Below, piece after piece: positions 1 through 9,367 of a stretch of 64,000 nt of DNA (positions are counted from its first letter, which is position 1; every line of letters starts with the position of its first letter). The notes under the pieces were generated by a model, which searched no databases, had not been told where the DNA came from, and saw only the letters and a list, made by a program, of their open reading frames with translations. The position numbers were made by a program, and so were the translations under genes. Source of the stretch: FEN-1219 sp963713355 (GTDB lineage: Bacteria > Pseudomonadota > Gammaproteobacteria > Steroidobacterales > Rariloculaceae); assembly GCA_963713355.1 (NCBI GenBank), contig CAVQLK010000008.1, positions 1 through 64,000 of the forward strand. Reading direction: 5' to 3'.

Positions 1-32
1 TCAGGAATTGCTACAGCATGGCCTGAAGAAAT

Positions 33-341
33 GTGCCTAGCGGCGTCACCTTAGTGGAGCAAAACAGCCTCCGCGACTATTTGCTGGGAATTTCAACACG
101 GCCGAAACTGCTGTTTCGGGCGAAATCTATTCCCGACGCTGCCGACCGAATTTCCCGCTATTGGGCTAAGCGCTGGCTGGTGCCGCGCCTAGATCGTCCC
201 GACCTGGTGGACCGGCTTCTAACACACACTTTGGCCCACCCCATTAGTCATGGCGCCAGGGTGAATCTGCCTGAAGCGGACGTTGAACAAATCGATCTAT
301 TTCAGGACCCGCAGAGCGGTCGGCGCAGCCCAGTTCGTTAA
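33..341 (+). CDS. Hypothetical protein, possibly a broken gene
   Basis: A 102-residue reading frame that begins at GTG 33, the first start after an in-frame stop at 24-26. It is basic in its first half (motif RISRYWAKRW) and acidic near the end. I do not recognise a family. No Shine-Dalgarno sequence is visible, the upstream context lies outside the window, and the genes that follow are damaged, so this could be the remains of a longer protein. The codon choice and the absence of low-complexity stretches are why I list it at all. Confidence 0.35.
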   Translation: MPSGVTLVEQNSLRDYLLGISTRPKLLFRAKSIPDAADRISRYWAKRWLVPRLDRPDLVDRLLTHTLAHPISHGARVNLPEADVEQIDLFQDPQSGRRSPVR

Positions 342-488
342 GCGTGTCGGTTCCGGTCTTCCTGCACCCTCGTCCCCACACGACGATCGACGAACAGCCC
401 CTCCACCTCCTTTCAGACCTTTTTCTGGTATCTCGAGGGGTGCAACACCAACCTTAAGGCACCGCGCTCACAGGGTTTTCGGCTCGGG

Positions 489-535
489 ATATGCGACACT
501 TCTGTCCGGTCGCGCCGGACGCTTCTGTCGCATAT
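489..535. repeat. 47-bp imperfect palindrome
   Basis: Outer arms of 10 bp (ATATGCGACA at 489-498, its exact complement at 526-535), a 5x5 internal mismatch (499-503 and 521-525), and inner arms GTCCGG (504-509) and CCGGAC (515-520) around a 5-nt loop. It lies between the gene at 33-341 and the membrane protein gene at 564. There is no T-run, so it is not a classical terminator; a recombination or binding site is equally possible. Confidence 0.6.
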
Positions 536-563
536 TTCAGAGTCCAAATCGGGGTCCCACTTC

Positions 564-993
564 GTGGCGAAGAAATCGAACCGTTCGAAGGGTATCGAAC
601 CTGATGATGGCAGTGGTTCTTTCGAAACCTATCTTGAGTACAACCGCGTCCTTCGCACTTGGTTCGTTGCGTTCGGTGTCGGTGGCCCAGCTCTTTTTCT
701 GGTCAACGACACAATCACCCAGCGCCTCGTCACAGAGGGCCAGTCCCGCTTGGTGGTCTCGCTCTTTCTGGTCGGTGCCGGCGCTCAGGTTGGCGGCGCG
801 ATCTGCTCAATAAGATTGCCAACTGGTACGTCTATTACTCGACGCTCGATGACGGAACTCTGCTCGCTGGATCTGCCGAGTCGCAGAGTGGGTGGTTGGT
901 CAGTTCTGGATCGATGCACTCCTCGACGTTTTAACCATCGGACTGTTCGGTTCTGCGGCCTGGGTTCTACTCACAGTTTTCGCGAACGGTTAA
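564..993 (+). pseudogene. Small integral membrane protein, split by two frame changes
   Basis: Reading begins at GTG 564 (MAKKSNRSKG). It must shift near 800 to continue as LLNKIANWYVYYSTLDDG and again near 900 to continue as QFWIDALLDVL, ending at TAA 991-993. Joined, these pieces make a protein of about 143 residues with an N-terminal basic tail and three probable membrane segments (around WFVAFGVGGPALFLV, VVSLFLVGAGAQV and the C-terminal LTIGLFGSAAWVLL). No family recognised. The continuation of sensible protein across both breaks shows a real gene; whether the breaks are mutations or sequencing indels cannot be decided here. Confidence 0.55.
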
Positions 994-1120
994 CAACGCA
1001 TCGCACGGTGGTCGGCCGCAGGGAGGGCTAATCGGTGATCGCAGGTATCGTCAACAAAGTGCCAGCCTGGACTCGCAGTGGGCCGGCGGTGAACCCGGGC
1101 GTTAACCGGGCCTGCGACAC

Positions 1121-1710
1121 GTGATTGCACGCCATTACAGCTACCGTGTCGATCACGACCTTGGCTTCGCTCCGCATGTTGGCCGTCGTCTCTGTACGGT
1201 TTGCGGCTGCAAGACCACGACGGTAGAGCGTTGGGTTAGCAGAGGGAGCTGGGTTGTGGGTATTGGCGGGGTGGCAACCGGCAAGCCGAACACGTTGCTC
1301 TATGCGATGAAGGTCGATGCCACGCCGTCATACGCGGACTTTTGGCGCAGCAATCCAAGGCAAGCCGCATACTTGGCGGCGCACGATATTCCCCCGGATG
1401 CGCCAGTGCTGGTGGCTCGCCGTTCTACTACTTTGGAGACCAGGCTCGGCCGTTACCGAAACGTCTCGCGCATTTCATTCACCCGACGCAAGGGTGCAAG
1501 CGACTTTCGAATGAAGATGTTGGCCTGCTTGAGGCGTATCTCCGCGATCGTTTCCGGCCGGGCAAGCATGGCTCGCCGAACAATGGGAAGCCTGAAACCG
1601 TGTGCCAACCGGCTAAAAGGTTACAGCGGACCGCGATGGATAGAGTGCCAAGGCACATAGCGCGGTGCTCGGCCGCTGAACTGCGGCGTTATGCGGGAGA
1701 CCGCCGATGA
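1121..1710 (+). pseudogene. Nmad2-like nucleotide-modification-associated protein, one frameshift
   Basis: Starts at GTG 1121. The N-terminal half (HYSYRVDHDLGFAP, then RGSWVVGIGG, then LLYAMKVD) follows the layout I associate with Nmad2, a family predicted by comparative genomics to act on modified nucleotides in phage and defence loci. The frame breaks near 1411; the next frame supplies SPFYYFGDQARPLP and HFIHPTQGCKRLS, which belong to the same family pattern, and ends at TGA 1708-1710. The stop overlaps the ATG of the next gene (ATGA), so the two were one operon. The family assignment is from pattern memory and is tentative; the frameshift is seen directly. Confidence 0.5.
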
Positions 1711-1961
1711 AGAGCGTAACCATTGATGTCCCGCGTGACGGAACACAGATCACGGTCCACCCGCGTGGTCAGGCGACACAGGTCGTCGTGGTTGTGCCGG
1801 ACGACGTCGAGCTGCGCGTCTCCTCAATAGCGGCAGGCGTTGCACACCCCTCCGAACAGACACCGGAGGTCGCCGCGAAAAAATCAGACCTCGCAGCCAT
1901 TGCGAAGCGTCTGCGAAAGCTGAAGGTTTCGACACGCGCCGCGGCAGAGCACTCGATCACG
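1707..1961 (+). pseudogene. Hypothetical protein truncated by an IS21-family remnant
   Basis: ATG 1707 overlaps the preceding stop. About 85 residues remain: a beta-rich start (MKSVTIDVPRDGTQITVHP, QVVVVVPDDVELR), a linker, then a basic helix (IAKRLRKLKVSTRAAAEHSI). The KxxTRAAAxxSI motif is one I associate with C-terminal winged-helix-like segments of NYN/PIN-type proteins, but too little is left to name it. Sense coding ends where sequence homologous to istB (opposite strand) begins, near 1961. The lost 3' part is not found beyond the element, so insertion was accompanied by a deletion. Confidence 0.5.
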
Positions 1962-2098
1962 AGAGCTTCTCGAGGAAGTCGGCGTAGCTCGCTTCGCCGG
2001 CGGCGGCCTCTTGTGCGAGCGCCGGCCACTCGGCCGACAGGCCGATCGAGCTTCAGCCCCGAGCACAACGCCGCGATGCGTTCTTGCTGCAGGCTCAT
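1962..2098 (-). pseudogene. istB: IstB remnant (transposition helper ATPase), truncated
   Basis: ATG 2098 (MSLQQERIAALCSGLKLDR) overlaps the restored istA stop. After about 19 codons the frame changes; the other frame continues LSAEWPALAQEAAAGE and YADFLEKL, typical IstB N-terminal sequence. All of the AAA+ domain (Walker A and B) is missing because the element ends near 1962. Confidence 0.75.
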
Positions 2099-3122
2099 GC
2101 GTACGCCTGTAGTAGCTGTTCGTAGATCGCGAGGGGGTGCTGCAAACTCTCGATCGGCAGCGCGACCTCGCCTACGTTCCCGGTGGCTCGTGGGCAGCGG
2201 GATCGCCCTCGTCGACATCGGCAGCGGTAGCAGCGATAAACGCTCGAAGCTCGAGCCGCACGGCTGGCTGCTCGCCGGTCGTGGCGTGCTCGCGCGCATT
2301 GGCCACTTCACTCAGCCAGCGCCCAATGTGTGCATTGGCGGCCTCGACATCGAGCTTCAGTCCAGCGCTCTTGAGCGTCGCTGCCAGGGGCACGAGGAAG
2401 CTTCCCTTCAGATAGCCATTAAAGCGCTCGACCTTGCCCTTCGTCTTCGCCCGATAGGGCCGGCACAGCCGCAACTGGAAGCCATACTCCTCAGCTAGCG
2501 CGAGCAGGCTGCGATGCCAGCGGTGTTGCCCCTCACCGTAGGCATCGCGTTCAACTACGATCGTCTTGGCGTTATCGAACAGCACGTGACGCGGCACCCC
2601 GCCAAAGGCGGGCAGTGCCTCACGCACGCAGGTATTTAGCATCACCGCATCCTCTGCCGCTGTAAAGCGCACCCAGCTCGCCCGGCTGTAACCCAGCGTC
2701 GCCACAAAAGCGAGCAACGGCTCGCGGCCGCGCCGCACGACGGTGAAATCGGCTTGCATCTGCTCACCCGGCGCGGTCTCGAACCGCACTACGGGATCGC
2801 CCCTAACCTGCTTCAGCGGATGCAGGAACGCCCTGAGCTGCGTGATTGCCCCCGCGTAACCGCGCTCCCGAATCTCGCGCAGCAATACCACCGCCGGAAT
2901 CCAGCGCGGTCGTGCTGCAGCAACGCGCTCCAGCAGATACCCCTGATGCGCTTCCAGCTTCGTCGGCCTCGGCTGGCGTGGCCCGTAGCGCGAAGCCGAG
3001 TCCTCACGCAAATACCGCTTCACCGTCGTGCGAGAACAACCCAGCTCGCGTGCAATTGCACGAATCCCTAACCCTTGTCGTTTCAAAACCTTGATTTCCA
3101 CTGCTTGCTCCTGAGTCAACAT
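2095..3122 (-). pseudogene. istA: IstA transposase (IS21 family), frameshift near its C-terminus
   Basis: Start chosen at ATG 3122 (MLTQEQAVEIKVLKRQG). Domains in order: helix-turn-helix (GIRAIARELGCSRTTVKRYL, residues about 17-36), linker, DDE integrase core with FETAPGEQMQADFTVV, the second acidic region VLFDNAKTIVVE, and KTKGKVERFNGYLKGSF with the catalytic glutamate. The first open frame stops at 2172, but another frame continues as LPIESLQHPLAIYEQLLQAY and ends with a TGA (2097-2095) that overlaps the istB ATG, as expected for the family. So istA itself has a single frame change around 2175. IstA cuts and joins IS ends; istB is its ATPase helper. Confidence 0.8.
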
Positions 3123-3156
3123 CAGCGACAGCCAAAAAGCCGCCATCTTCCCCCAG

Positions 3157-3204
3157 GTGGGTCAGTTTTACTTCGGTGAAGTGGATCAGTATTACTCCGG
3201 CGTT
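3157..3204. repeat. IS21-type terminal direct repeats
   Basis: Two adjacent 24-bp copies (3157-3180 and 3181-3204) sharing GTGG(G/A)TCAGT(T/A)TTACT(T/C)CGG. This is the kind of multiple terminal repeat to which IstA binds at IS21-family ends. The copy nearer the border is followed by TTAACA, close to the probable end of the element at about 3207. Confidence 0.7.
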
Positions 3205-3407
3205 AACAAGTTGAGTGTTCTTGCCAGGTTCCGTCGATTCGGCTTTAGAACCACACGCGGTCCGAATACAAGGCAGCGGCAGAGCGGCCTCCCAGCGCGG
3301 CTCCTCGACCGGGCCGTTCTGGGCAGAGCATCGACGAGGGTCCTCGGCTGTATTTGCGGCGCGTGCCCTTGGTCGTTCGCTTCGCGCCATCCGGTAGACT
3401 CCGACTC

Positions 3408-6400
3408 GTGCCAAAACTCGACCGCGGTCTCTATGAAGTCCTCATCACGGAGGCACTTGATGCCCAACTCCGCGAACTCGGCGGTAGTCTCGAGGCGATT
3501 CGCGACCGTTTGCGGGCAGCAGAGACTGCGGACCGGATTGCTCTGCATTTGGCCCACGTGATTGAACGCGCTATCGAGGCCATAGATGAGAAGGAGCGGG
3601 CAGCGCTCGGGATAAGCCTCGCCCGCCAGCTGATTGCCGTCATCCGGCAGTCGCCATCCGGCAGCGAATTGGGATCGGAATGTCTCCTTGAGTCCGGCGA
3701 GGTGCTACGAAGCGTCGTAGGGCATCTGCTCGATGGGCGGCCGGACTTGATCGCGGAGCCGCTGATCCCGCTGCTCGATACCACACTGCTCACTAATGCT
3801 CCGGGGGAGCCCCGGTTCGGCAGCCAGGTCCACGCCGAGATCCACGAAGCCGACGGATAGACGTCGTGATGGCATTCATTCGGCAGAGCGGCATTGCCCC
3901 GTTGCTTCCCGTGCTACGTGCTCATTGCCTGGCGGCTCGGGAACTCAGAGTCCTAACAACAACGTACACGGGTTCAACTGAAGGGCGCGCACTCGATCAG
4001 TTGCGTGAGCTAGGCGGCCACATTCGCGTTTCGTACGACACTACAGGCACACGCCTTCATGCGAAAGCCTGGCTGTTTCACCGGCGATCTGGCTTCTCCA
4101 CTGCATACATCGGCTCGTCCAACCTAACGCACTCCGCTCAGGTGAGCGGGCTTGAGTGGAACGTGAGGGTTTCGGGGCACGCAATCCGGCCGTCATCGAC
4201 AAGGTCGCCGCCGTCTTTGACAGCTACTGGCACAGCCCCGACTTCAAGCCCTATGACCACGACGAATTCCTCGCGCGAACGGAGGCGAGAAGCCGGTGCC
4301 GGACCCACGATTCTTTTGAGTCCGACTCGATCTACGCCCTGAACCGTTTCAGGAGCGGCTTCTCGAACAGATCCAACTGTCGCGCCAGCAGGGGCACCAT
4401 CGGAATCTCCGGGTCGCGGCTACTGGTACCGGAAAGACTGTGATGGCAGCGCTCGACTACCTCAGATTGCGCGAGAACCTGCCCCGTTCCAGGATTTTAT
4501 TCGTGGCGCACCGTGAGGAGATCCTCACGCAGAGCCTGGGCACTTTCCGGCAGGCGCTTAGGGATCCTACGTTTGGGGAGTTGTGGCTCGGTACCCACCG
4601 GCCGCGACAATTCGAGCATGTCTTTGCATCAATTCAGAGTCTGACGGCGACAGGCTTGGCGCACGTTGATCCGGCGCATTTCGATGTCATCGTAATCGAC
4701 GAGTTTCATCATGCCGCCGCGCGCACCTATCGCACGTTGCTGGAGCACGTGCGGCCGATCGAGTTGCTGGGCCCACGGCCACACCGGAGCGCAGCGACGG
4801 GCTGCCGATCCTCGATTGGTTCGAGGGCCGCGTCGCAGCGGAGCTGCGCCTCTGGGACGCGATTGACCAGCAGCGACTCGTCGCGTTCGCGTATTACGGC
4901 ATTCACGATGGCCAGGATCTGCGCGAGATTCCATGGCGTTCGCGGCACTGGTTACGACGTGGAGGGCCTGTCGAACTTGATGACCGGCAACGACGCGCTG
5001 GCGAAACTCATTCTGAAGGAACTCGACCGACACGTCGGAGACGTCTCCCGGATCCGAGCGCTGGGGTTCTGTGTGAGCGTTGAGCATGCGCGCTTCATGG
5101 CGCGCGCGTTCCGAGGGGCCGGCGTGCCTGCCGTCGCCATTTGGTCTGACACGCCGGACGCTGAACGTCGTGCCGCACTCACCGATCTCGCGGCACGGCG
5201 TGTCAACGTTGTGTTCTCGGTCAACCTGTTCAATGAGGGCGTAGACGTGCCGGCCGTAGATACCCTACTCATGTTGCGCCCCACCGACAGTCCGACGCTC
5301 TGTTCTCTGCAGCAATCGGCGAGGTCTCCGCCGGAGCATCGGCAAGACAGTGTGCACAGTGCTCGACTTCGTCGGGCACCATCGTAAGGAGTTCCGCTTC
5401 GACCGGCGCTTGCGCGCACTTCTCGGCGGTACGCGAAAGAACATCACTGAGCAAGTGGAGGCGGGTTTCCCGTTCCTCCCGGCCGGTTGTCACATGGAGC
5501 TCGACCCTGTCGCCGCAGAGATCGTCTTGGAAAGCATTCGGAGCGCCATACCGTCACGCTGGGCGGAAAAGGTAGCGGCACTGAGGTCGGCGACGGCCGC
5601 AGGAACGAGCCCGGACATTGTCCAAGTACCTTGAGTCGGCCGGACTGGACCCGGAAGATGTTTACACCGGGAACAAGAGTGGTCCGACTTGTGCGCTGAC
5701 GCCGGTCTTAGCGTGCACCATCGGGCCTCCACGAGGTAGCGCTCCGACGCGCGATCGGGCGGCTGCTGCACATCGACGACATGATGCGGATCGACGGGTA
5801 CCGGAAACTGCTGGATCGTAATGCTGCCCCGGACCCGGCGACACTCTCGGAGACAGACCGCCGGCGACTCCGAATGCTTGTCGCTTCCGTGGTCGATACG
5901 GTCGTCAACAACGACACGGCTCTCGGAGACGGCGCGGCGCTTCTCTGGAGCCATCCTCAAGTGAGAGCCGAACTTCGGGAACTGCTGAACATGCTTGCGG
6001 GACGGATTGCGCACGTCCCGGTGCATCTGACTAGTCACACCGACGTACCACTAGAGATCCACGCCCGCTACACCCGCATCGAAATCCTCGCGGCCTTCGG
6101 CGTTGGGGCAGGCGCTAAGGTTCCGGCGGTGGCAAAGTGGAGTCTACTGGGCGTCAGCAGCGGGAGCCGATCTTCTTGCATTCACGCTGGACAAAACGTC
6201 GGGGAAGTTCTCGCCAACGACTCGCTACCGCGACTACGCGATTAGTCCTGAACTTGTCCATTGGGAGAGTCAGTCGGTCACGCGAGCAGATAGCGACACC
6301 GGCCTACGCTACCGGCAACACGTGGCGAACGGGACGAGCATTATGCTTTTGCACGCGGGCGCACCGATGAGCGCGCGTTCTATTTTCTCGGTCCTGCCGC

Positions 6401-6502
6401 GTACGTGAAGCACGAATAGAACTGCCAATGGCAATCACTTGGCGATTGCTATTTCCGTTACCAGGGGATCTGTTTGCGGCGTTTGCCGCGGCTGTTGCAT
6501 AG
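3408..6502 (+). pseudogene. PLD nuclease - SF2 helicase - DUF3427 protein, many frame changes
   Basis: GTG 3408 (MPKLDRGLYEVLITEALD) opens a protein of about 1,030 residues. Order: family-specific N-terminus; phospholipase D-like domain with RLHAKAWLFHR and STAYIGSSNLTHSA (HxK motif); SF2 helicase with ATGTGKT (near 4425), DEFHH (near 4700), TATPERSDG (near 4775), FNEGVDVP (near 5230); then the DUF3427 region ending ITWRLLFPLPGDLF and TAG 6500-6502. Reading it needs at least nine frame changes (about 3856, 4175, 4320, 4770, 4940, 5290, 5635, 6120, 6405). Relatives are predicted DNA/RNA helicases frequent in defence islands. With this density of breaks the gene is probably dead, unless the local sequence is poor. 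Confidence 0.75.
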
Positions 6503-6872
6503 AGAGATCCAGCGAGGAGCGAGTGGCGCATCGTCGGGATACGGAGGGCCGGGGTTAGACTTTAGATTCCCACTGCTCACAAACCTACCGTTGGGCGATT
6601 ACCAAAGTCTCCCAAAATCGGTTCTTCTTGGGAGGGTGCTAAGGACGCAAGCGCATTTCGGTTTCCTGGCTGTGACCATTCGCGAAGGTTGTGCAAGGCA
6701 GGGGCAAAGTCCGCAGAGCCGAAGCGAGCCAGAGCTCTACCTTCGCCAACACTTCGATAAGGGTTCGATCCCGTCCATCAATAGATCAAAGCGCTGCACC
6801 TTCCTAGCATCGGGCTCGCCCGCGTAGACACACTTGTAGACCGCCGACTTAGGCGGCAAACCGATATGACAG
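6503..6872. other. 370-bp stretch without a recognisable gene
   Basis: Between the DUF3427 gene and the readable part of the UvrD-like gene. The N-terminal nuclease half of the UvrD-like protein would be expected here, but none of the three forward frames gives recognisable family sequence, only short open pieces. On the minus strand a 50-codon piece ending near 6740 looks protein-like but matches nothing I know. No convincing promoter or repeat. Confidence 0.4.
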
Positions 6873-8346
6873 ATCAACGCGCCTGACGATGCGCGCCGCG
6901 GCAAGCTCTGCTTTCCCTGGAGCTTCGGTGTCGTGCTGCCGTTCATCACGAGGAAGCAGTTCGAAGAAGCAGAGCTACGCGAAGTCATCCCCGAGGACCG
7001 CGTCATATGCGCCGACGAGATGCATGAGGGCGTCGACGCCGAGGATTTTCAGAAGCGCCTTTGGCAAATGTTCCCGTGGTGGCCAGCCAAGCCGCTGTCG
7101 TTGCCCCAGATCGAGCGGTTGCGTTGGCATCTTTTCCCGGAGATCCGCATCGCGTCTCCTGAACAAGGCTCGCTACTTGCTGATGACGTTCCCAACCTGA
7201 TCCGCGTGATGGACGTCGAACAGGAGCGCTTGGCCCGCGGCTTGGGTGACGGTCATAGGGTCATCCACGGCGTGGCCGGCTCCGGCAAGACGATGATTCT
7301 CGTCTATCGCTGCGCCCATCTTGCGAAATTGCTGAGCAAACCGATTCTCGTGCTCTGCTACAACAAGACGCTCGCGGAGCGCTTGGCTACTGTGATCAAC
7401 GCGAGGGATGGGGGTCAGCATGTTCATGTCCGCAACTTCCACGCATGGTGCCGAGATCAGCTTGCGCACTACCACTGTGTCATGCCCCCCGCGACCGCTG
7501 ACCGCGACGAGTATGCGAAGGAATTGGTGGCTCGGCTTGGCGCGGCGTTGGCAAGCGGGCAGGTGCCTGATGGCCAGTACGGTGCCGTGCTCGTAGACGA
7601 AGGTCACGACTTCGAGGCCGATTGGCTGAAGATCGTCGTCAAGATGGTCGATCCGTAAGACCAACTCGTTGTTGGTTCTCTACGATGACGCGCAGTCGAT
7701 CTACAAGCGTCGCGGCGCCTTCAGCTTCCGCAGCCTCGGCATCAACGCTCGAGGCCGAACGACGATCCTCCGGCTCAACTACCGAAACACGGCCGAGGTG
7801 CTCCGCATCGCGCACAAGTTCGCCGAGGACGTGCTGAAGCCCGAGGACGCCGATGAGGATGGCGTTCCGTTGATTGAGCCGCATGCGGCCGGTCGGCACG
7901 GGCCAGAGCCGCGACTGCTCCGATTCGCGACTTTGCGTGATGAGGCTGCCTATCTCGCCGGCGTTTTCGCCGAGCTGCACGAAGACGGTCACCACTGGGC
8001 AGACATGGCTGTCATTTACAGGCAGCAGTTCGTAGAGGAGGAAATCAGCGCGGCGTTCGAGCGTGCCGGCATACCTACCGTCACGCTGACAAGACGAAGA
8101 CGGGGCGCCGGCGCGGAAGCTCGACCGGACAGGGTCAACCTCGTGACGTTCCATTCGAGCAAAGGTCTGGAGTATCGCGTCGTAGGAATCCCCGGCGTGG
8201 GGTTCTTGCCGCACGAACGGTTCGACGAAGCCGATGAAGTGCGGCTCGCCTACGTGGCGATGACGCGCACCACCGAGCGCTTGTTCATGACTTATCACCG
8301 CGAGTCCGCCTTCGCGAAGCGGCTGATCGCCGCCAGCTGCCGCTGA
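6873..8346 (+). pseudogene. UvrD-like SF1 helicase, N-terminus missing, one frameshift
   Basis: Readable protein begins around 6873 directly after a stop, without a start codon, and continues as LCFPWSFGVVLPFITRKQFE and a NERD/UvrD-type linker (IPEDRVICADEM, LPQIERLRWHLFPEIRI). Helicase motifs: VAGSGKTM (motif I, near 7275), LVDEGHDFEADW (motif II, near 7590), YDDAQSIYKRRG (motif III), LNYRNT (motif IV), VTFHSSKGLEYRVV (motif V), and RLAYVAMTRTTERLF (motif VI). The frame changes near 7658 (stop TAA read through into KTNSLLVLYDD). Relatives normally have an N-terminal NERD nuclease domain of about 150 residues, which is not recognisable here. It is the last member of the damaged island. Confidence 0.7.
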
Positions 8347-8449
8347 CCGATCCGCGCTTCTGCGAGAGCCAATAAATGCTCGTTCTCGCCGCTTTTGTCG
8401 TTCGCGGTGTGCGCCTATCGCAGTCATGATTCCGCCGTGGCGCGCACGC

Positions 8450-8480
8450 TTGACAGTGCGCTTTGCGCGGGGCTTATCAT
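8450..8480 (+). promoter_or_regulatory. Promoter of the first coiled-coil gene
   Basis: TTGACA at 8450-8455, 19-nt spacer, TATCAT at 8475-8480 (or TTATCA with 18). The start codon ATG 8489 follows only 8 nt after the -10 box and there is no Shine-Dalgarno sequence, so the transcript should be leaderless or nearly so. The same block precedes the paralogue at 14040. Confidence 0.6.
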
Positions 8481-8488
8481 CGATGCCG

Positions 8489-9028
8489 ATGCAGGCGGAA
8501 TCGCTCGAAGTGTTGGAGAAAGCCAGTGTTGCGCCGGCGCAGGCGCGCGCGATCGTGCGCGCCATCGAGATCGAAATCGCTGGAGCGAAAGACACTCTCG
8601 CCACGAAGCAGGATGTGCTGGGCTTGCACCAAGCCTTGGACGTCCTACGAGCGGAGTTGCGCGGGGAAATGACCGGTCTCGCCGCGGGGCTTCGCGGGGA
8701 AATGATTGGTCTCGCCGCGGGGCTTCGCGGCGAAACGACAAGCCTCGCCGCGCAGCTTCGCGCCGAGATGGCGACGCTCGCGGCGGAGCTTCGAACCGAG
8801 ATGGCGACGCTCGCGGGGGAGCTTCGCGCCGAGATGGGGACGCTCGCGACGGAGCTTCGAACCGAGATGGCGAAGCTCGCAGCAGAGCTTCGAACGGAGA
8901 TGGCGACACAGATCGGCGATCTCCGAGCGGAGATCAGCGGCGTCACCCGCCAAATGTACGTGGCTCTCTTGGGCCAGACGGCGGTGATGCTCGGCTTCTT
9001 CTACTTCTTCATCACCCGACTGAACTGA
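8489..9028 (+). CDS. Coiled-coil protein with nine 11-residue repeats and C-terminal membrane anchor
   Basis: 179 residues. Start ATG 8489 is chosen over ATG 8483 because the paralogue at 14040 conserves only the former. Residues 1-45 form a conserved head (MQAESLEVLEKASVAPAQAR, then DTLATKQDV), similar to CCDC90/DUF1640-type coiled-coil proteins. Residues 53-151 are nine tandem 11-residue units (consensus LAAELRTEMAT), i.e. a hendecad coiled coil, encoded by 33-bp repeats at 8645-8941. Residues about 156-175 (ALLGQTAVMLGFFYFFI) are a membrane anchor. The helix should project into the cytoplasm and oligomerise. Function unknown; related proteins often have variable repeat numbers. Confidence 0.8.
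   Translation: MQAESLEVLEKASVAPAQARAIVRAIEIEIAGAKDTLATKQDVLGLHQALDVLRAELRGEMTGLAAGLRGEMIGLAAGLRGETTSLAAQLRAEMATLAAELRTEMATLAGELRAEMGTLATELRTEMAKLAAELRTEMATQIGDLRAEISGVTRQMYVALLGQTAVMLGFFYFFITRLN
8645..8941 (+). repeat. Nine 33-bp tandem coding repeats
   Basis: In-frame units encoding LRAELRGEMTG, LAAGLRGEMIG, LAAGLRGETTS, LAAQLRAEMAT, LAAELRTEMAT, LAGELRAEMGT, LATELRTEMAK, LAAELRTEMAT and QIGDLRAEISG. The central units are nearly identical in DNA, so copy number can change by slippage or unequal recombination. Confidence 0.85.
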
Positions 9029-9059
9029 ACCCGTCAGCGCTGCACCGGCTCGAGACGAC

Positions 9060-9124
9060 CTCGAATATCAAGCTGGTTCGCCGAGATTTGATGTTGACTC
9101 GCTGAAAGCTCTCGGCGTTAGACT
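9060..9124 (+). promoter_or_regulatory. 65-bp repeat, copy 1, with promoter of the antitoxin-like operon
   Basis: Identical base for base to 10462-10526. Contains TTGACT at 9094-9099, an 18-nt spacer and TTAGACT at 9118-9124. The start codon ATG 9131 lies 6 nt after the -10 box, so transcription should begin at or next to the ATG. Confidence 0.65.
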
Positions 9125-9130
9125 TCGCGC

Positions 9131-9367
9131 ATGGTGCGAGTTTTTGCCGACATCGAGCAGGAGATTCGGGCTCTCGGTCGAAGAGACCAAGTGCGCTTGC
9201 TGCGCGCGCTGCTCGACGAGCTGGAAGCTCTTCCGGACGCCATGTCCCCGCGTGTTTTGCGCGCGGAGATCGAAATCGACTTGGCGGCGGCAAATGACTA
9301 CGTCGCACGGCACGGGTCTTTCGCAGAGCTTGCGCGCGAGCACTACGCCGCAACACATGGCCGTTAA
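9131..9367 (+). CDS. Antitoxin-like small protein
   Basis: 78 residues. The N-terminal half (EIRALGRRDQVRLLRALLDE) resembles the addiction-module component family PF09720, and the C-terminus (YVARHGSFAELAREHY) resembles the toxin-binding tail of CcdA-type antitoxins. No CcdB- or RelE-like toxin follows; instead the stop overlaps the next small gene by 11 nt. It could be an orphan antitoxin or a member of an unrelated three-gene unit (9131-9808). Expression is expected from the leaderless-type promoter directly upstream. Similarities are from motif recognition only. Confidence 0.55.
   Translation: MVRVFADIEQEIRALGRRDQVRLLRALLDELEALPDAMSPRVLRAEIEIDLAAANDYVARHGSFAELAREHYAATHGR

Larger units (their letters stand above)
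1962..3207 (-). mobile_element. IS21-family element, 5' side intact, istB side deleted
   Basis: Reading on the minus strand: an outer end with two 24-bp direct repeats (3181-3204 and 3157-3180), istA, then the first 45 or so codons of istB. IS21 elements carry multiple terminal repeats and an overlapping istA-istB pair, both seen here. The istB-distal end and its terminal repeats are missing: recognisable IS sequence stops around 1962, inside the coding region of the gene that begins at 1707. The element can therefore not move by itself. Confidence 0.8.

Noticed and set aside
6737..7006. Minus-strand open frame with ICHIGLPPKSAVYKCVYAGEP
   Set aside because: Looks protein-like for about 45 codons, but overlaps the clearly coding UvrD-like sequence on the plus strand and matches no family I know.
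1121..8346. Complete known defence system such as DISARM, BREX or Zorya
   Set aside because: No methyltransferase, PglX, PglZ, DrmA/B or ZorA/B-like protein is visible; only isolated helicases and an Nmad2-like gene.
8450..9124. CRISPR array, suggested by the regular 33-bp repeats
   Set aside because: The repeats are in frame, without spacers, and encode a coiled coil.
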